A stretch of DNA of 64,000 bases from Flocculibacter collagenilyticus (GTDB taxonomy: Bacteria > Pseudomonadota > Gammaproteobacteria > Enterobacterales > Alteromonadaceae): assembly GCF_016469335.1 (NCBI RefSeq), contig NZ_CP059888.1, forward strand, positions 1,240,001 to 1,304,000, in the 5' to 3' direction. The notes below the pieces were generated by a model. It was not told the origin of the DNA. It saw only the letters and a program-made list of their open reading frames with translations, and ran no database searches. The stretch's first letter is position 1; every line of letters begins with the position of its first letter. The translations under genes were made by a program, and so were the position numbers. This document shows positions 52,936-63,582 of this stretch, piece after piece.

Positions 52936-54363
52936 ATGAATAATGAAACTAATTTAATTGAAAAAGATATCCATGCTTATTTAAAGCAACACGAAAACAA
53001 ACAATTACTTCGCCTACTTACTTGCGGCAGTGTAGATGATGGAAAAAGTACTTTAATTGGTAGATTACTGCACGACTCAAAAATGATTTTTGAAGATCAT
53101 TTAGCTGCACTAACCGTTGATAGTAAAAAAATGGGGACAACCGGTGAGAAGTTAGATTTAGCTCTTCTAGTTGATGGCCTCCAATCTGAGCGTGAGCAGG
53201 GCATTACGATTGACGTTGCTTATCGTTATTTCTCTACTGAAAAGCGTAAATTTATTATTGCCGATACTCCTGGGCATGAGCAATACACCAGAAATATGGC
53301 TACGGGCGCTTCGACCTGTGATTTGGCGATTATTCTAATTGATGCGCGTTATGGCGTACAAACGCAAACTAAGCGCCATAGCTTTATTGTATCTTTACTT
53401 GGCATTAAACATATCGTAGTTGCCATTAATAAAATGGACTTAGTGGATTACAGTGAAGAGAGATACAACGAAATTAAACAAGACTACGCAAACTTTGCAA
53501 AGTCGATAGGTTTAAAAGATATTAATTATACGCCTATCTCAGCACTTAACGGTGACAACGTAGTTCAGCAAAGCGATAACATGTCTTGGTATAAAGATCA
53601 GCCATTAATGCCGCTGTTAGAGACAATCGAAATATCAAAAGACAAAGACTTTGCAAACTTTAGGTTACCGGTGCAATACGTTAACCGACCTAATTTAGAC
53701 TTTAGAGGCTTCTGTGGCACTATTGCTGCGGGTACCATTAATGTTGGTGATGAAGTTATTGCTTTACCTTCTAAGAAAACCTCTAAAGTAGCAAGTATCG
53801 TTACTTTTGATGGCGATTTAAATACCGCCTATCCAGGTCAGGCTATTACACTAACATTAGAAGATGAAATTGATGTAAGCCGAGGTGATGTACTAACGAA
53901 GCCAGGTATGGAACCATTACAAGCTAAGTCGATAAAGGCTAAGTTAATTTGGATGGCAGAAGAAGGTTTAAGCCTGAAAAAAACTTATGATTTTAAATTA
54001 GCTACCCAAACCAGTTCAGGTAAAGTAAGTAAAGTGGCGCATCGTATTGATGTAAATACGCTTGAGCATAATGATGCTGAGACGTTAGCGCTGAATGAAA
54101 TTGGTGAAGTGAATATTTCATTAGAAAAGCCTTTTATTTTTGATAACTATCAATTTAATCAAACAACAGGGGCGTTTATCGTTATTGATAGACTCACTAA
54201 TGTGACTGTTGGCGCTGGAATGATTGACGCTGCTGCGGATGAAAACTCTGATGTTGGCACAACTGCAAATGAAGTGAATTGGCCAGAATTTGAGTTGGAG
54301 CTGAACCAACTTGTTAGAAAACACTTTCCACACTGGGAAGCAAAGGATATTACTAAGTTATAA
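52936..54363 (+). CDS. cysN: Sulfate adenylyltransferase subunit 1 (GTPase)
   Basis: A 475-residue elongation-factor-like GTPase that drives CysD. G1 is [16 protein letters not shown]3 is [17 protein letters not shown], and G4 is [28 protein letters not shown] is the switch I region. The C-terminal beta-barrel domains follow. There is no APS kinase fusion. It is the last cys gene, 97 bases after cysQ. Confidence 0.95.
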   Translation: MNNETNLIEKDIHAYLKQHENKQLLRLLTCGSVDDGKSTLIGRLLHDSKMIFEDHLAALTVDSKKMGTTGEKLDLALLVDGLQSEREQGITIDVAYRYFSTEKRKFIIADTPGHEQYTRNMATGASTCDLAIILIDARYGVQTQTKRHSFIVSLLGIKHIVVAINKMDLVDYSEERYNEIKQDYANFAKSIGLKDINYTPISALNGDNVVQQSDNMSWYKDQPLMPLLETIEISKDKDFANFRLPVQYVNRPNLDFRGFCGTIAAGTINVGDEVIALPSKKTSKVASIVTFDGDLNTAYPGQAITLTLEDEIDVSRGDVLTKPGMEPLQAKSIKAKLIWMAEEGLSLKKTYDFKLATQTSSGKVSKVAHRIDVNTLEHNDAETLALNEIGEVNISLEKPFIFDNYQFNQTTGAFIVIDRLTNVTVGAGMIDAAADENSDVGTTANEVNWPEFELELNQLVRKHFPHWEAKDITKL

Positions 54364-54496
54364 ATAGTTATATCGCACATTATTGGTGGCTAACATGGTT
54401 TATTAGGTGTTAGCCATCATTAATCATTCAATTATCACACGATAAGAGTAAGTGATTGTAACTGAGTCAAGTTAAGGAATTAGACATAATGATGGA

Positions 54497-56224
54497 ATGC
54501 TTATGTTAGGTCATTACTTTCCACTTGTTGTATTTTGTGGCCTTTTTGCGTCACTTATCTTTTCTAATCTACATCCTTCTAAATTATTTCTTACAGCTGT
54601 AATTGTTTTGCTTGCATCTGGCTATATTGAAACCAACCAAATATTACAAAACGGCATTAATTCAGGTGTGGTCACACTTGTGCTGCTTATTCTCTCTGCC
54701 AATATTTTAGAACGCACAAAAGTATTACAACGTGTTGCTGATAGATTATTGAATACCTCGTTTTCTATGAGTTATTTGCGGATGTCAGTACTTACTATCT
54801 TAATGTCCTCTGCATTGTCTAATACTGCGGTGGTAGCATCTTTTGTTAGTGTAATAAATGCAAGCGCACGTCCCTATGCGCGTAAGCTGCTTATTCCGCT
54901 TTCTTATTGCGCAATTTTGGGTGGTACCCTCACTATTGTGGGAACATCTACAAATTTAATCGTAAATAGCTTTTGGTTAGACAAAGGGCATAGCACGCTA
55001 GATTATACTGTGTTTCTTAAAATTGGTATTCCAACGGCAATCATTACGTCGTTTTGTTTATTTTATTTATCGCGAAATGTGAAAGAAGCAAAAGCGGGGC
55101 AGCAGGCTACAGAGGATTACTTTGTTGAGGCTAAAGTAAAAAGTGGTTCAGCTCTTATTGGAAAGTCAGTGGCTGAGAATAATCTTCGTCAACTTGAGCA
55201 ACTTTTTTTAGTTGAAATTTATCGCGGTAATCGTTTAATTAGCCCTGTAGCGCCTAACGAGAATATATGCGAGGGCGATAAGTTAATATTTAGTGGTAGC
55301 GTAGAGAGTGTAGGTTTACTGCAAGGCTTTGATGGGTTAGCGCTTTTCGCCTCGCCTGAAGGCGCATTAACAAGAAACTTAACCAAGGTGATAGTGTCGA
55401 ATAAATCCACTTTGATAGGAAGAACACTTAAACAGATTGAATTTAGAACTCAGTTTGATGCCGCTGTGGTTGCCATTAAACGCGACGGTGAGCGTATATC
55501 CGGTGGTTTGGGTAAAGTTAAGTTAATCGCTGGCGATTTGTTGGTCTTAGCTACTGGAAGTGACTTTTTGAAGCGCCAAAACGTTCGAAAGAACTTTTAT
55601 TTAATTGATAAACAAATTGCTCATCGATATTCACTCAACAGAGTGCAGGAAATTTTCGCAGTCGTCGGCTTTATTTCTGCCATCGTGGCTGGTATTGCAC
55701 AACTTGTTCCTTTTGAACTTTCATTAAGTCTTTTCATTTTTTGTGCCGTAGTATTTGGGTTGGTTAATACGGCCGATCTTAAACGGCGCTTTCCATTTGA
55801 GTTATGGATGCTTGTTACTTCTGCCTTATCCATTGCATCAGTCATTGAAAGCTATTACATTCAGCAGTTTACCCAGGTGGTATTTAGCTTTGATATTGCC
55901 AGCCCGATAATCTTGTTGATTGCAATATATGTCTTAACTTTAATTCTTACAGAGCTAGTCACCAATAATGCCGCCGCAGCTATTGCGTTTCCTATCGCTT
56001 ACTCAATAGGTCAGATGCTAGGTGAAGAATATATGTTAGCAAGCATTATGGCTGTAGTGTTTGGTGCCAGTGCAAGCTTTATATTCCCTCATAGCTACCA
56101 AACGAATCTTATAGTGTTTAATGCGGGTAACTTTACTAATCAAGAGTTTGCAAAAACTGGTTATAAAGTATCAGTAATTTACTCGCTATCTGTGGTTGGA
56201 ATGTTATATTTTCTGTATGGATAG
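54497..56224 (+). CDS. SLC13/DASS-family permease with two RCK_C domains, probable sulfate transporter
   Basis: A 575-residue membrane protein of the divalent anion/sodium symporter group. The N-terminal helices include SALSNTAVVASFVSVI and GGTLTIVGTSTNLIVNSF, the SNT signature of substrate and sodium sites. Two TrkA_C/RCK_C domains follow at about 205-290 and 293-375. The second transport half contains ELVTNNAAAAIAFPIAY, the matching signature. This two-RCK layout is usual for sulfate or thiosulfate permeases of the family. The position after cysDCQN supports sulfate uptake. ATG 54503 is an alternative start. Confidence 0.87.
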   Translation: MLMLGHYFPLVVFCGLFASLIFSNLHPSKLFLTAVIVLLASGYIETNQILQNGINSGVVTLVLLILSANILERTKVLQRVADRLLNTSFSMSYLRMSVLTILMSSALSNTAVVASFVSVINASARPYARKLLIPLSYCAILGGTLTIVGTSTNLIVNSFWLDKGHSTLDYTVFLKIGIPTAIITSFCLFYLSRNVKEAKAGQQATEDYFVEAKVKSGSALIGKSVAENNLRQLEQLFLVEIYRGNRLISPVAPNENICEGDKLIFSGSVESVGLLQGFDGLALFASPEGALTRNLTKVIVSNKSTLIGRTLKQIEFRTQFDAAVVAIKRDGERISGGLGKVKLIAGDLLVLATGSDFLKRQNVRKNFYLIDKQIAHRYSLNRVQEIFAVVGFISAIVAGIAQLVPFELSLSLFIFCAVVFGLVNTADLKRRFPFELWMLVTSALSIASVIESYYIQQFTQVVFSFDIASPIILLIAIYVLTLILTELVTNNAAAAIAFPIAYSIGQMLGEEYMLASIMAVVFGASASFIFPHSYQTNLIVFNAGNFTNQEFAKTGYKVSVIYSLSVVGMLYFLYG

Positions 56225-56438
56225 CTGCAGATAAATACTTTTCTTTAAAAAATAATTAGTTAGCAAAAGCGCTTTGATTGAATACCAAATGCCAGATATG
56301 TGGAATTATCAATGCCAGTGTAACACTTTATTCTCATTTTAATGAAAGTGTAACATTTTGCGTTGAATTAGAGGTTGAGATTAAGTATAAATAAGCTGCT
56401 TCGGCAAATAGGATAATTTTAACAAAAGGATGTTAACT

Positions 56439-56741
56439 ATGAACAAAACACTTCTACACGTATTCTTCGTGCTTTTTATCGCAATTTCTTTTACTAACCA
56501 AGCCTCTGCAAATAATGATGAGCAAAGTCGTGCTAGTCAGCAGGTGGTTAAGGTTATAAATATTAATAGTGCTGATCAACAAACTTTAATGGAAATTAAA
56601 GGTATTGGTGAAAAGAAAGCACTTGCGATTATTGAATATCGAGATGCGTATGGAGCGTTCAGCACAGTGGAAGAAATAACAAACGTCAAAGGAATTGGCA
56701 AAAAGTTCTTAGAAAAGAATAAAGAGCGCTTAACACTATAA
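56439..56741 (+). CDS. ComEA-like helix-hairpin-helix secreted protein
   Basis: A 100-residue protein. I use ATG 56439, eight bases after AAAGGA, giving a Sec signal peptide MNKTLLHVFFVLFIAISFTN ending near ASA. The mature part is a tandem helix-hairpin-helix domain: VININSADQQTLMEIKGIGEKK and then FSTVEEITNVKGIGKKFLEK, as in ComEA, which binds incoming DNA in the periplasm. It is a single gene with a terminator. Competence function is inferred from the family. Confidence 0.88.
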   Translation: MNKTLLHVFFVLFIAISFTNQASANNDEQSRASQQVVKVININSADQQTLMEIKGIGEKKALAIIEYRDAYGAFSTVEEITNVKGIGKKFLEKNKERLTL

Positions 56742-56768
56742 AAGTTACTTTGACAGTGTTGAAATTAG

Positions 56769-56791
56769 AAGGGAGATAAATCTCCCTTTTT
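56769..56791 (+). terminator. Rho-independent terminator after comEA-like gene
   Basis: An eight-base stem (AAGGGAGA and TCTCCCTT) with a four-base loop is followed by T residues, 28 bases after the stop. Confidence 0.9.
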
Positions 56792-56844
56792 CGTGTTTTT
56801 CGTATAGGTAAAAATAGCGTCGATGCGAACTATTTTAATCTTAG

Positions 56845-58074
56845 CTAGCTTTGTTCATTCATCGCTTTCATCTGCTCATTAGACCATTGAACAGCATCGT
56901 GGTAAATATTTGGAATTTGTTGAGACGGCAGCGTTAACTCTGCTATTTTCTCGTTAGCTTTATCCCAGTCAGCACTTTCATAGTGTTTTACCAGTGTTAA
57001 GTAATCCGCTAATAAACCCTCTCCATTAATTAATGCATTTTTGATATCTTGAGCTAATGGCAGCTTTTCTAAAACGCTTTCCATTTTTTCATCTAGTATT
57101 GCATCAATTAATGACATCATGCCGGTCAAAAATGCCATCGGTGTGTCTTGAATTTTATTGTGTAGCTCTGCTAAACCTTCACAAAAGCGAGCACGGGTCA
57201 TCGCCATTCCCATTAATTCAGCAGGTTTGTCATTTGATACTTGCGCTGTGAACAGTACAGAAAGGAATTTTTTAAGTTCAGCACTGCCTAAAACAATCAG
57301 TGCTTGTTTAATGGTACTAATCTCGGTGCGTCTCTTAAATGCGGCGCTGTTTGAATATCTCAATAATTTATATGAAAGATTAATATCACGTTCAAATACT
57401 TGAGTGATTTTTTGTAAATCCATCTCAGATTTAGAGGTTTCATACAATAATTCAGCGAGTGTCATTTGAGAGGGAGACAAGCTTTTAGCGTGCATAATTT
57501 CAGGCTTTGAGAAAAAGTACCCCTGAAAATATGCAAAACCTAATGATTTTGCGGTCTCAAATTGTTCATTTGTTTCAACTTTTTCAGCGAGTAATTTGAT
57601 GTGCGGGTAGGGCTTTAATACCGTAATTAACTGCTTGATATCGTCAATTGAACTAATTTGAAAATCAATTTTAATAATATCGATATACGGGAAAAAGTGT
57701 TTCCAAACAGGTTGATGCTCATAGTCATCTAATGCAAGCGTATAGCCTTTCTCTTTTAACTCTTTACACTCTCGCAGTAATCGCTTACCTGGTTGAACAG
57801 TTTCTAACACTTCAACCACAACTTGGTGATTAGGAATCAAAGTGGGATATTTTTTTTGAAGTGTTTCAAGGGTAAAGTTAATAAACGCAGGCTTGTCTCC
57901 AGTAAAGTCTTCTACACTAAATGCAAATTGACTCCCAGTAATTATTTTTGAAGTAGCTTCATCTCCATCAATATTTGGGAATACGTTGTCAATTCCTTCT
58001 CTAAATAAAAGTTCGTAAGCAAAAAGCTCTTTATTAACATCTAAAATTGGCTGACGAGCGGCATAAAATAGCAT
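56845..58074 (-). CDS. EAL-HDOD signalling protein (YuxH/CdgJ-like)
   Basis: A 409-residue cytoplasmic regulator. An N-terminal EAL-like domain (1-200) starts MLFYAARQPILDVNKELFAYELLFR, includes ALDDYEHQP in place of the usual DDFG loop, and ends AEKVETNEQFETAKSLGFAYFQG. A HDOD domain (about 205-400) includes FERDINLSYKLLRYSNSAAF and ISTIKQALIVLG. In this family the EAL part is often inactive as a phosphodiesterase and the protein affects motility or biofilm. I use ATG 58074 because it matches the family N-terminus; the longer TTG start adds six residues. Confidence 0.88.
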   Translation of the reverse strand: MLFYAARQPILDVNKELFAYELLFREGIDNVFPNIDGDEATSKIITGSQFAFSVEDFTGDKPAFINFTLETLQKKYPTLIPNHQVVVEVLETVQPGKRLLRECKELKEKGYTLALDDYEHQPVWKHFFPYIDIIKIDFQISSIDDIKQLITVLKPYPHIKLLAEKVETNEQFETAKSLGFAYFQGYFFSKPEIMHAKSLSPSQMTLAELLYETSKSEMDLQKITQVFERDINLSYKLLRYSNSAAFKRRTEISTIKQALIVLGSAELKKFLSVLFTAQVSNDKPAELMGMAMTRARFCEGLAELHNKIQDTPMAFLTGMMSLIDAILDEKMESVLEKLPLAQDIKNALINGEGLLADYLTLVKHYESADWDKANEKIAELTLPSQQIPNIYHDAVQWSNEQMKAMNEQS

Positions 58075-58426
58075 AAGGAAACGTCCATACAAAAGCTAAT
58101 GAGATAAGGTCTGTGAACCACTGTTTTTAAGGAAGATAGCACTTTATACAAAATAATGGAACATGGTCACTAGCGTGTATTAACTACGGTGGCTACATTT
58201 TTCAATAAATTGTTTACTGTTTATACAAATAAGGTACAGCCTGTATTTGCAGGTAGAGGGTTTCTACTGCATTTTTCCCACCACGTTATAGACAACTTTA
58301 TAACTGACTTTTAAATTAATGATGTATAAATGAAAATTTTTGCTAAATTAACTTAAGGTGTAATTGTTTTTACCGATATAACTGATATGTGATTGTTTGA
58401 ACAAAATAATTAAGGAATAAAAAGCT
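58075..58426. other. Divergent intergenic region, promoters expected
   Basis: A 352-base AT-rich gap between the divergently read EAL-HDOD and chemoreceptor genes. Promoters for both must lie here, but I see no box pair strong enough to name. An imperfect hairpin GCAGGTAG...CTACTGC lies near 58250-58275. No small gene is convincing. Confidence 0.45.
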
Positions 58427-59329
58427 ATGTTGAGTTGGTTGAAACCGAGCATTCCAGAAGGGCAAACCCTTGTTGATACGCAAGAGCTGCAAGAGTTAAA
58501 AGCAAAAGCAGCGAAACTAGATGAAATTTCGGGAAGTGCTGCAGGAGAATTAGCTGAAGAAATTGCTGTTGCAACACAGCAAATTAATCGCTCAGCTAAT
58601 CAAGACATAGCGCAACTAGAAGACAGTCACCGTATTGTAAGTGGTTTTGTTGATCAATCCCGCGATATTGAAAATTTATCTCAAACCTCTTTTGAGTCAG
58701 CATCAGAAACAAGTAGTACGAGTAAAGACTGTATTGATCAAATTAATACCTTAGTGTCGAAAATTGGTAACTCTGCTCAACTTATTTCTGAGTTTACGGA
58801 TTTGTTATCGAGCTTGAGTGAGAACAGTAAGAATATCGACCACCTAGTAGAAGCGATTAAAGGCATTGCTGAGCAAACCAACTTACTTGCGTTAAACGCT
58901 GCAATTGAAGCCGCGAGGGCTGGTGAACACGGTCGTGGTTTCGCCGTTGTTGCGGATGAGGTTAGATCATTAGCAAATACGGCGAACAGTTCAGCCGATC
59001 AAATTCAAACTGAAATGAAAAAGATAATGGATATTTCAGACTCAATTATTACCAAGCAAAAAGATGTAGAGGTATTAATTGATGAAAGCGTGTCAATTGC
59101 TGACGAAACCTCAGAAAAGCTAAATACACTGACTGGCATTGCTCAAGAAAGCTCGAAGTCGGTTGAAAGTGTTATTGATCAAGTCAGAGAGCAAGTTAGC
59201 AATTCAGATATGATTGTAGAACAAATGGGAAGAGCATTAGGCTCGTTAAGAGCGTCTTTAGAAAGTGCAGCTCGAGCCGAAGAATTAAGTAATACGTTGG
59301 TTTATGAAGTTTCCCAAATGAAGCGCTAG
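58427..59329 (+). CDS. Soluble methyl-accepting chemotaxis protein (signalling domain only)
   Basis: A 300-residue cytoplasmic chemoreceptor-like protein without membrane helices or a recognisable sensor domain. It is a long coiled coil. The hairpin tip reads [20 protein letters not shown] followed by [18 protein letters not shown] at about 150-185, the site that contacts CheA and CheW. The N-terminal 40 residues carry a short coiled segment. Such short soluble MCPs may sense internal cues or work with a partner. No che gene is nearby. Confidence 0.87.
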   Translation: MLSWLKPSIPEGQTLVDTQELQELKAKAAKLDEISGSAAGELAEEIAVATQQINRSANQDIAQLEDSHRIVSGFVDQSRDIENLSQTSFESASETSSTSKDCIDQINTLVSKIGNSAQLISEFTDLLSSLSENSKNIDHLVEAIKGIAEQTNLLALNAAIEAARAGEHGRGFAVVADEVRSLANTANSSADQIQTEMKKIMDISDSIITKQKDVEVLIDESVSIADETSEKLNTLTGIAQESSKSVESVIDQVREQVSNSDMIVEQMGRALGSLRASLESAARAEELSNTLVYEVSQMKR

Positions 59330-59347
59330 TGTAATTGGGTTAACCGC

Positions 59348-59380
59348 TGAAGCTAACAGCGATATACTCTGTTAGCTTCA
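59348..59380. terminator. Stem-loop between convergent mcp and yciB genes
   Basis: A perfect 12-base inverted repeat (TGAAGCTAACAG and CTGTTAGCTTCA) with a nine-base loop lies between the two converging stops. No long T run follows on either strand, so efficiency is uncertain. Confidence 0.65.
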
Positions 59381-59405
59381 CTTTGGTGATAGATAATTTA
59401 GGTAG

Positions 59406-59957
59406 TTATTGCTCTTTCTTCTCTTCTTCTTCCTCAGGTAAATACTTGTAAATCATTAAAATATTAATGAATACAAACACAAAAGTAATTGCCGTTATGC
59501 CAAATACCTTGAAGTTAACCCATGTATCCTGAGACATACTAAAAGCAACATACACATTTGCTACCGCGATGAGAAAGAATAAACTGGCCCACGCAAGATT
59601 GGTGCGATCCCAAATGTTATTCGGCAATTCTAACTTTTCTTTTAAACCTTCGCGTAGTAGATTTTTTTTGAAACCGTAGCGGCTAACCAGTAGCGCTAAG
59701 CCAAATAAGCCATACACAACGCTAACCTTCCATTTTAAGAAAGTGTCGTCTTGAAAAAACAACGTGAGTCCACCTGCAAAAAGTACGAACCCGTATAGCA
59801 CTAAGAGTCGTTTACTAACCGTTTTTTCTGTTGCGTATATATAGGCGACACTAATAACAGCACCTACCATTAAAGCGCCCGTTGCCCAGTAAATATCAAA
59901 TAGTTTATAAAAAACAAAAAAAACAATTAACGGGCCATATTCTAAGATAGCTTTCAT
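59406..59957 (-). CDS. yciB: Inner-membrane septation protein A family (YciB/IspA)
   Basis: A 183-residue protein with five to six membrane helices of the YciB family, involved in envelope integrity and septation. It starts KAILEYGPLIVFFVFYKLFD, has the conserved FQDDTFLKWKVSVVYGLFG stretch and NLAWASLFFLIAVANVYVAF, and ends in a Glu/Lys-rich tail. As in many gammaproteobacteria it lies beside the trp operon. Confidence 0.93.
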   Translation of the reverse strand: MKAILEYGPLIVFFVFYKLFDIYWATGALMVGAVISVAYIYATEKTVSKRLLVLYGFVLFAGGLTLFFQDDTFLKWKVSVVYGLFGLALLVSRYGFKKNLLREGLKEKLELPNNIWDRTNLAWASLFFLIAVANVYVAFSMSQDTWVNFKVFGITAITFVFVFINILMIYKYLPEEEEEKKEQ

Positions 59958-59990
59958 TCAGAATTCCAAGTTCAAAAGTGAATCAACTTA

Positions 59991-60009
59991 GTGAACAAAC
60001 AATGTTCAC
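59991..60009. promoter_or_regulatory. Palindromic site upstream of yciB
   Basis: GTGAAC and GTTCAC form a six-base inverted repeat around a seven-base centre, 34 bases upstream of the yciB start. The geometry fits an operator for a dimeric regulator. It does not resemble the TrpR box. No binding protein can be named. Confidence 0.3.
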
Positions 60010-60104
60010 AGAGTAGATGATACCAAGGAGCCTAGACGAGTAAAAGAGTAATCTAGCGATGGGCTACATGATTACAGGTAGTGCTTGGTGCTGAGTGTTT
60101 GGAA

Positions 60105-60128
60105 AGGCTGTGTAGAAAAACACAGCCT
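60105..60128 (-). terminator. Terminator of the trp operon
   Basis: A nine-base stem (AGGCTGTGT and ACACAGCCT) with a six-base loop lies 22 bases beyond the trpA stop on the minus strand, followed by only three T. Confidence 0.7.
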
Positions 60129-60150
60129 ATTAAGGCGGGAGGTAAAATAA

Positions 60151-60957
60151 TTATTTGGTGGCTTGTTTCATATTTTCAATAAACTCCCCCAGTTGTTTTA
60201 GCATCGAACTTTCATCATCCAAATGCTGCTCGATAATGTTAACGACTGCAGAACCTGAAATAGCACCCGCTGCACCATTAGCAATTGCTTCTTTTACATG
60301 TTCTGGTTGTGAAATACCAAAGCCTAAAAGTGGTGGCGCAGCATGGTAGTTAAGCAGTTTCTTGATGGCACCCTGAGCTGGCATTTGAGCAACGGTCTCA
60401 GTACCAGTTACACCCGCGCGGCTAAGTAAATAGGTATAGCCTCGGCCATAGGATGCTAATTCACGTAAACGATCATCGCTGGCGTTTGGTGTGGCAATGA
60501 AAATAGGTGCAACGTTATACTTTACTGCTGCTTGACGAAAAGGCTTGCACTCTCTTAACGGCACGTCGGCAACTAACACCGAATCGACACTTATTTCATT
60601 CATTAATGCGTAGAAATTGTCGATTCCTTTTGCCATAACTAGGTTGCTGTATAACAGCAGGCCGATTGGCATATTAGGAGCGTACAGTCTTATTTCACGT
60701 AATAATTCGAAGCAGTCACTTGGTGTTACTCCAGCGTCAAGTGCTCTAATATTTGCCGCTTGTATGGTCGGCCCATCCGCCACGGGATCTGAAAACGGTA
60801 TGCCTAGTTCTAACGCATCGGCACCATTATCGATGAGCGTTTTAATTATGCGTAATGATGTTGAAAGGTTGGGATCACCAATAGTAACAAACGGAACAAA
60901 TGCTCCTTGTTTTTGTTCACGTAAGTGATGAAACATGGCGTCATAACGGGTATTCAT
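60151..60957 (-). CDS. trpA: Tryptophan synthase alpha subunit
   Basis: A 268-residue TIM-barrel enzyme cleaving indole-3-glycerol phosphate to indole and glyceraldehyde 3-phosphate. Motifs are [16 protein letters not shown], the catalytic Glu and Asp in [29 protein letters not shown] and [20 protein letters not shown]. Length is standard. The start overlaps the trpB stop by one base (TAATG). Confidence 0.97.
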   Translation of the reverse strand: MNTRYDAMFHHLREQKQGAFVPFVTIGDPNLSTSLRIIKTLIDNGADALELGIPFSDPVADGPTIQAANIRALDAGVTPSDCFELLREIRLYAPNMPIGLLLYSNLVMAKGIDNFYALMNEISVDSVLVADVPLRECKPFRQAAVKYNVAPIFIATPNASDDRLRELASYGRGYTYLLSRAGVTGTETVAQMPAQGAIKKLLNYHAAPPLLGFGISQPEHVKEAIANGAAGAISGSAVVNIIEQHLDDESSMLKQLGEFIENMKQATK

Positions 60958-62159
60958 TACGCTTCTCCTTTGGTAGATGAGGTTGGCTCTAAAATCGCGT
61001 GAACGTGGGCTAAGTCTTTATCGCCTCGACCAGATAAGTTAACCAGTAACACTTGCTCTTGTTCAGGATTTTCTTTTGCTAATTTTAATGCATATGCTAG
61101 TGCATGGGAGGACTCAAGAGCTGGGATGATTCCTTCGCGCTTCGCTAAATCTTGAAATGCGCTTAATGCTTCTTCGTCTGTGGCAGCAACATATTCAGCA
61201 CGACCAATTTGCATTAAGTGAGCGTGCTCTGGCCCAACGGCTGGATAATCAAGTCCAGCCGATACCGAATACGACTCTTCAATTTGACCATGCTGGTCTT
61301 GCATAATGTAAGTAAAGGCACCGTGCAAAATACCAGTAGTCCCTTTATTTAATGCTGCACCATGTTCGTGCGTATTAAGTCCTTTTCCTGCTGGTTCAAC
61401 ACCGATAAGTTGTACACCATCTTCTTTGATAAAATCGCTGAACATGCCAATTGCATTCGAGCCGCCACCAATACAAGCAATGACTTTATCAGGTAGTTGT
61501 CCCTCTGCTTTGAGCAGCTGCTGTTTAGCTTCTTCGCCAATCATTTTTTGAAACTCTTTCACTATAGTAGGAAATGGATGAGGGCCAGCTGCTGTGCCAA
61601 GTAAATAATGCGCAGTATCGTAGTTTGCTGCCCAGTCGCGGAGTGCCTCATTTACCGCATCTTTTAATGTGCCGCTACCTGCTGTAACTGGAATGACTTC
61701 AGCACCCATTAATTTCATTCTGAATACGTTTGGCTGCTGACGCTCTACGTCCTTCGCCCCCATATAAACGCGGCATTTTAACCCTAACAAGGCGCAGGCT
61801 AACGCTGTTGCGACACCGTGCTGACCAGCACCGGTTTCTGCTATCACTTCTTTTTTGCCCATGCGCTTTGTTAGCAACGCTTGGCCTAGCACTTGATTGG
61901 TTTTATGTGCGCCACCATGTAGTAAGTCTTCGCGTTTTAGGTAGATTTTTGTTTTAGTCCCTTTGGTTAAGTTTTTACATAGTGTAAGCGGTGTAGGGCG
62001 ACCAGCATACTCTGTGAGTAATTGGTTAAACTCGGCTAAAAACTCAGCGTCTTGGTACGCGTCAGAAAAAGCCTGTTCAAGCTGTTCAAGTGCGGGTACT
62101 AGCAGTTCAGGAACGAACATGCCGCCGAACTCGCCAAAATAAGCGGATAATTTTTTCAT
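60957..62159 (-). CDS. trpB: Tryptophan synthase beta subunit
   Basis: A 400-residue PLP enzyme joining indole and serine. The Schiff-base lysine lies in [16 protein letters not shown], the phosphate-binding loop is [13 protein letters not shown], and [20 protein letters not shown] starts the protein. It forms the alpha2beta2 complex with TrpA. It follows trpCF with an 11-base gap. Confidence 0.97.
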   Translation of the reverse strand: MKKLSAYFGEFGGMFVPELLVPALEQLEQAFSDAYQDAEFLAEFNQLLTEYAGRPTPLTLCKNLTKGTKTKIYLKREDLLHGGAHKTNQVLGQALLTKRMGKKEVIAETGAGQHGVATALACALLGLKCRVYMGAKDVERQQPNVFRMKLMGAEVIPVTAGSGTLKDAVNEALRDWAANYDTAHYLLGTAAGPHPFPTIVKEFQKMIGEEAKQQLLKAEGQLPDKVIACIGGGSNAIGMFSDFIKEDGVQLIGVEPAGKGLNTHEHGAALNKGTTGILHGAFTYIMQDQHGQIEESYSVSAGLDYPAVGPEHAHLMQIGRAEYVAATDEEALSAFQDLAKREGIIPALESSHALAYALKLAKENPEQEQVLLVNLSGRGDKDLAHVHAILEPTSSTKGEA

Positions 62160-62170
62160 TACTCTATGTC

Positions 62171-63550
62171 CTAATAGTGTTTAATTTTTTCGAAAATTTG
62201 ATTGATTTTAAGCAGATCTTTTTTACCCGGACTCACTTCTACCCCTGAGTTTATATCTAGTCCGTTTGCTGCAATATTTAGGGCTTCATCGATGACATTT
62301 GGATTGATACCGCCAGCAAGAATGAAGTTATCATCTAAACTTAAATGACTTAGTAATGCCCAATTAAACTGTCTACCAGTTCCGCCACTTACCCCTTCGC
62401 CTTTAATTGCTTTTGTATCAAATAGCGTGCGGTCGGCTAATTCATTGATTGTTGCAGAGGTATTTGAAATTGCGTGCGCTTTAAATATTTTGCATGTTTC
62501 AGGTAATGTTTCTTTTAGTGTTTGTATGTATCCGCTACTTTCATCACCATGCAGTTGCACAGCGGCTAAGTTCAGTGCATTTACGATTTTTAATACGTTA
62601 TGTGTAGGCTCGTTTACAAAAACCCCTACATATTCAAGGGGAACCGTTTGCGTAATCGCTTTAGCACAGTCTAGATCTACATAGCGTGGTGACTTGGGAT
62701 AACAAATTAACCCGCCATAAACTGCGCCAGCCATGTATGCAGCTCTGGCATCAACTATTCTAGCTAAGCCGCATACTTTGTTTTCGCCCCAAATAAGCTT
62801 CTTACAAGCAACATCTAAATTTGGTTCTGCCATTAAAGAGCTGCCAACAAGAAAGCCATTTGCAACGTTACTGAGTGTTTTTACTTGTCGATGAGTATAA
62901 ATGCCAGACTCTGAAATAATTAATCGGTCTTTAGGAATAAGTTCAGCTAACTTAAATGTAGTGGCTAAATTAGTTGATAAGTCCCGTAAGTTACGATTAT
63001 TAATACCTATGATTCGCGCATTTAAATTTATAGCACGTTCAACCTCTTCTTCATTGCTGACCTCAGTTAACACGTCCATATTAAGCGAGCTGGCCAATTC
63101 AGCTAACTGTTTATACTCTGCATCTTTTAGCACTGAAAGCATCAGCAAAACAGCATCAGCGCCTACATGCCGAGCTAAATAAACTTGGTATTCATCAATA
63201 AAAAAGTCTTTACAAATAATAGGCTGTGACACCAGTGCTCGAACTTTTTGTAGATTCTCAAAGCTGCCTTGAAAATACTTCTCGTCGGTAAGAACGGATA
63301 TACAGTCAGCATAATTTTTATAAACTGAGCAAATCTCATTAAGATTAAATTCAGGGCGAATGAGGCCTTTAGAAGGAGATGCCTTTTTACATTCAAGAAT
63401 GAAGCTGGTTGTGGGTTTGGCCAAAGCGTCATAAAAACTCACTGATGAGGGTTGTAGATTATTTACAAATGTACTTAACGGATGAGATTTTTTGCGTTGT
63501 ATGATTTCATCGCGTTTGTCAGCCACGATTTTTTCTAAAATATTAGTCAT
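62171..63550 (-). CDS. trpC: Fused indole-3-glycerol phosphate synthase / phosphoribosylanthranilate isomerase
   Basis: A 459-residue bifunctional enzyme (TrpCF), as in E. coli. Residues 1-255 form the synthase domain, with [39 protein letters not shown] and ISESGIYTH. Residues 258-459 form the isomerase domain, with [20 protein letters not shown], the catalytic Cys in KVCG, and [15 protein letters not shown]. The fusion is typical of gammaproteobacteria. It lies 32 bases after trpD. Confidence 0.96.
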   Translation of the reverse strand: MTNILEKIVADKRDEIIQRKKSHPLSTFVNNLQPSSVSFYDALAKPTTSFILECKKASPSKGLIRPEFNLNEICSVYKNYADCISVLTDEKYFQGSFENLQKVRALVSQPIICKDFFIDEYQVYLARHVGADAVLLMLSVLKDAEYKQLAELASSLNMDVLTEVSNEEEVERAINLNARIIGINNRNLRDLSTNLATTFKLAELIPKDRLIISESGIYTHRQVKTLSNVANGFLVGSSLMAEPNLDVACKKLIWGENKVCGLARIVDARAAYMAGAVYGGLICYPKSPRYVDLDCAKAITQTVPLEYVGVFVNEPTHNVLKIVNALNLAAVQLHGDESSGYIQTLKETLPETCKIFKAHAISNTSATINELADRTLFDTKAIKGEGVSGGTGRQFNWALLSHLSLDDNFILAGGINPNVIDEALNIAANGLDINSGVEVSPGKKDLLKINQIFEKIKHY

Positions 63551-63582
63551 GATTTATACTCTTTTTTTATTCTTCAATCGTG

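Noticed and set aside
60105-60128. Trp attenuator
   Set aside because: The hairpin lies downstream of trpA, the last trp gene, so it can only be a terminator; any attenuator would be beyond the right edge.
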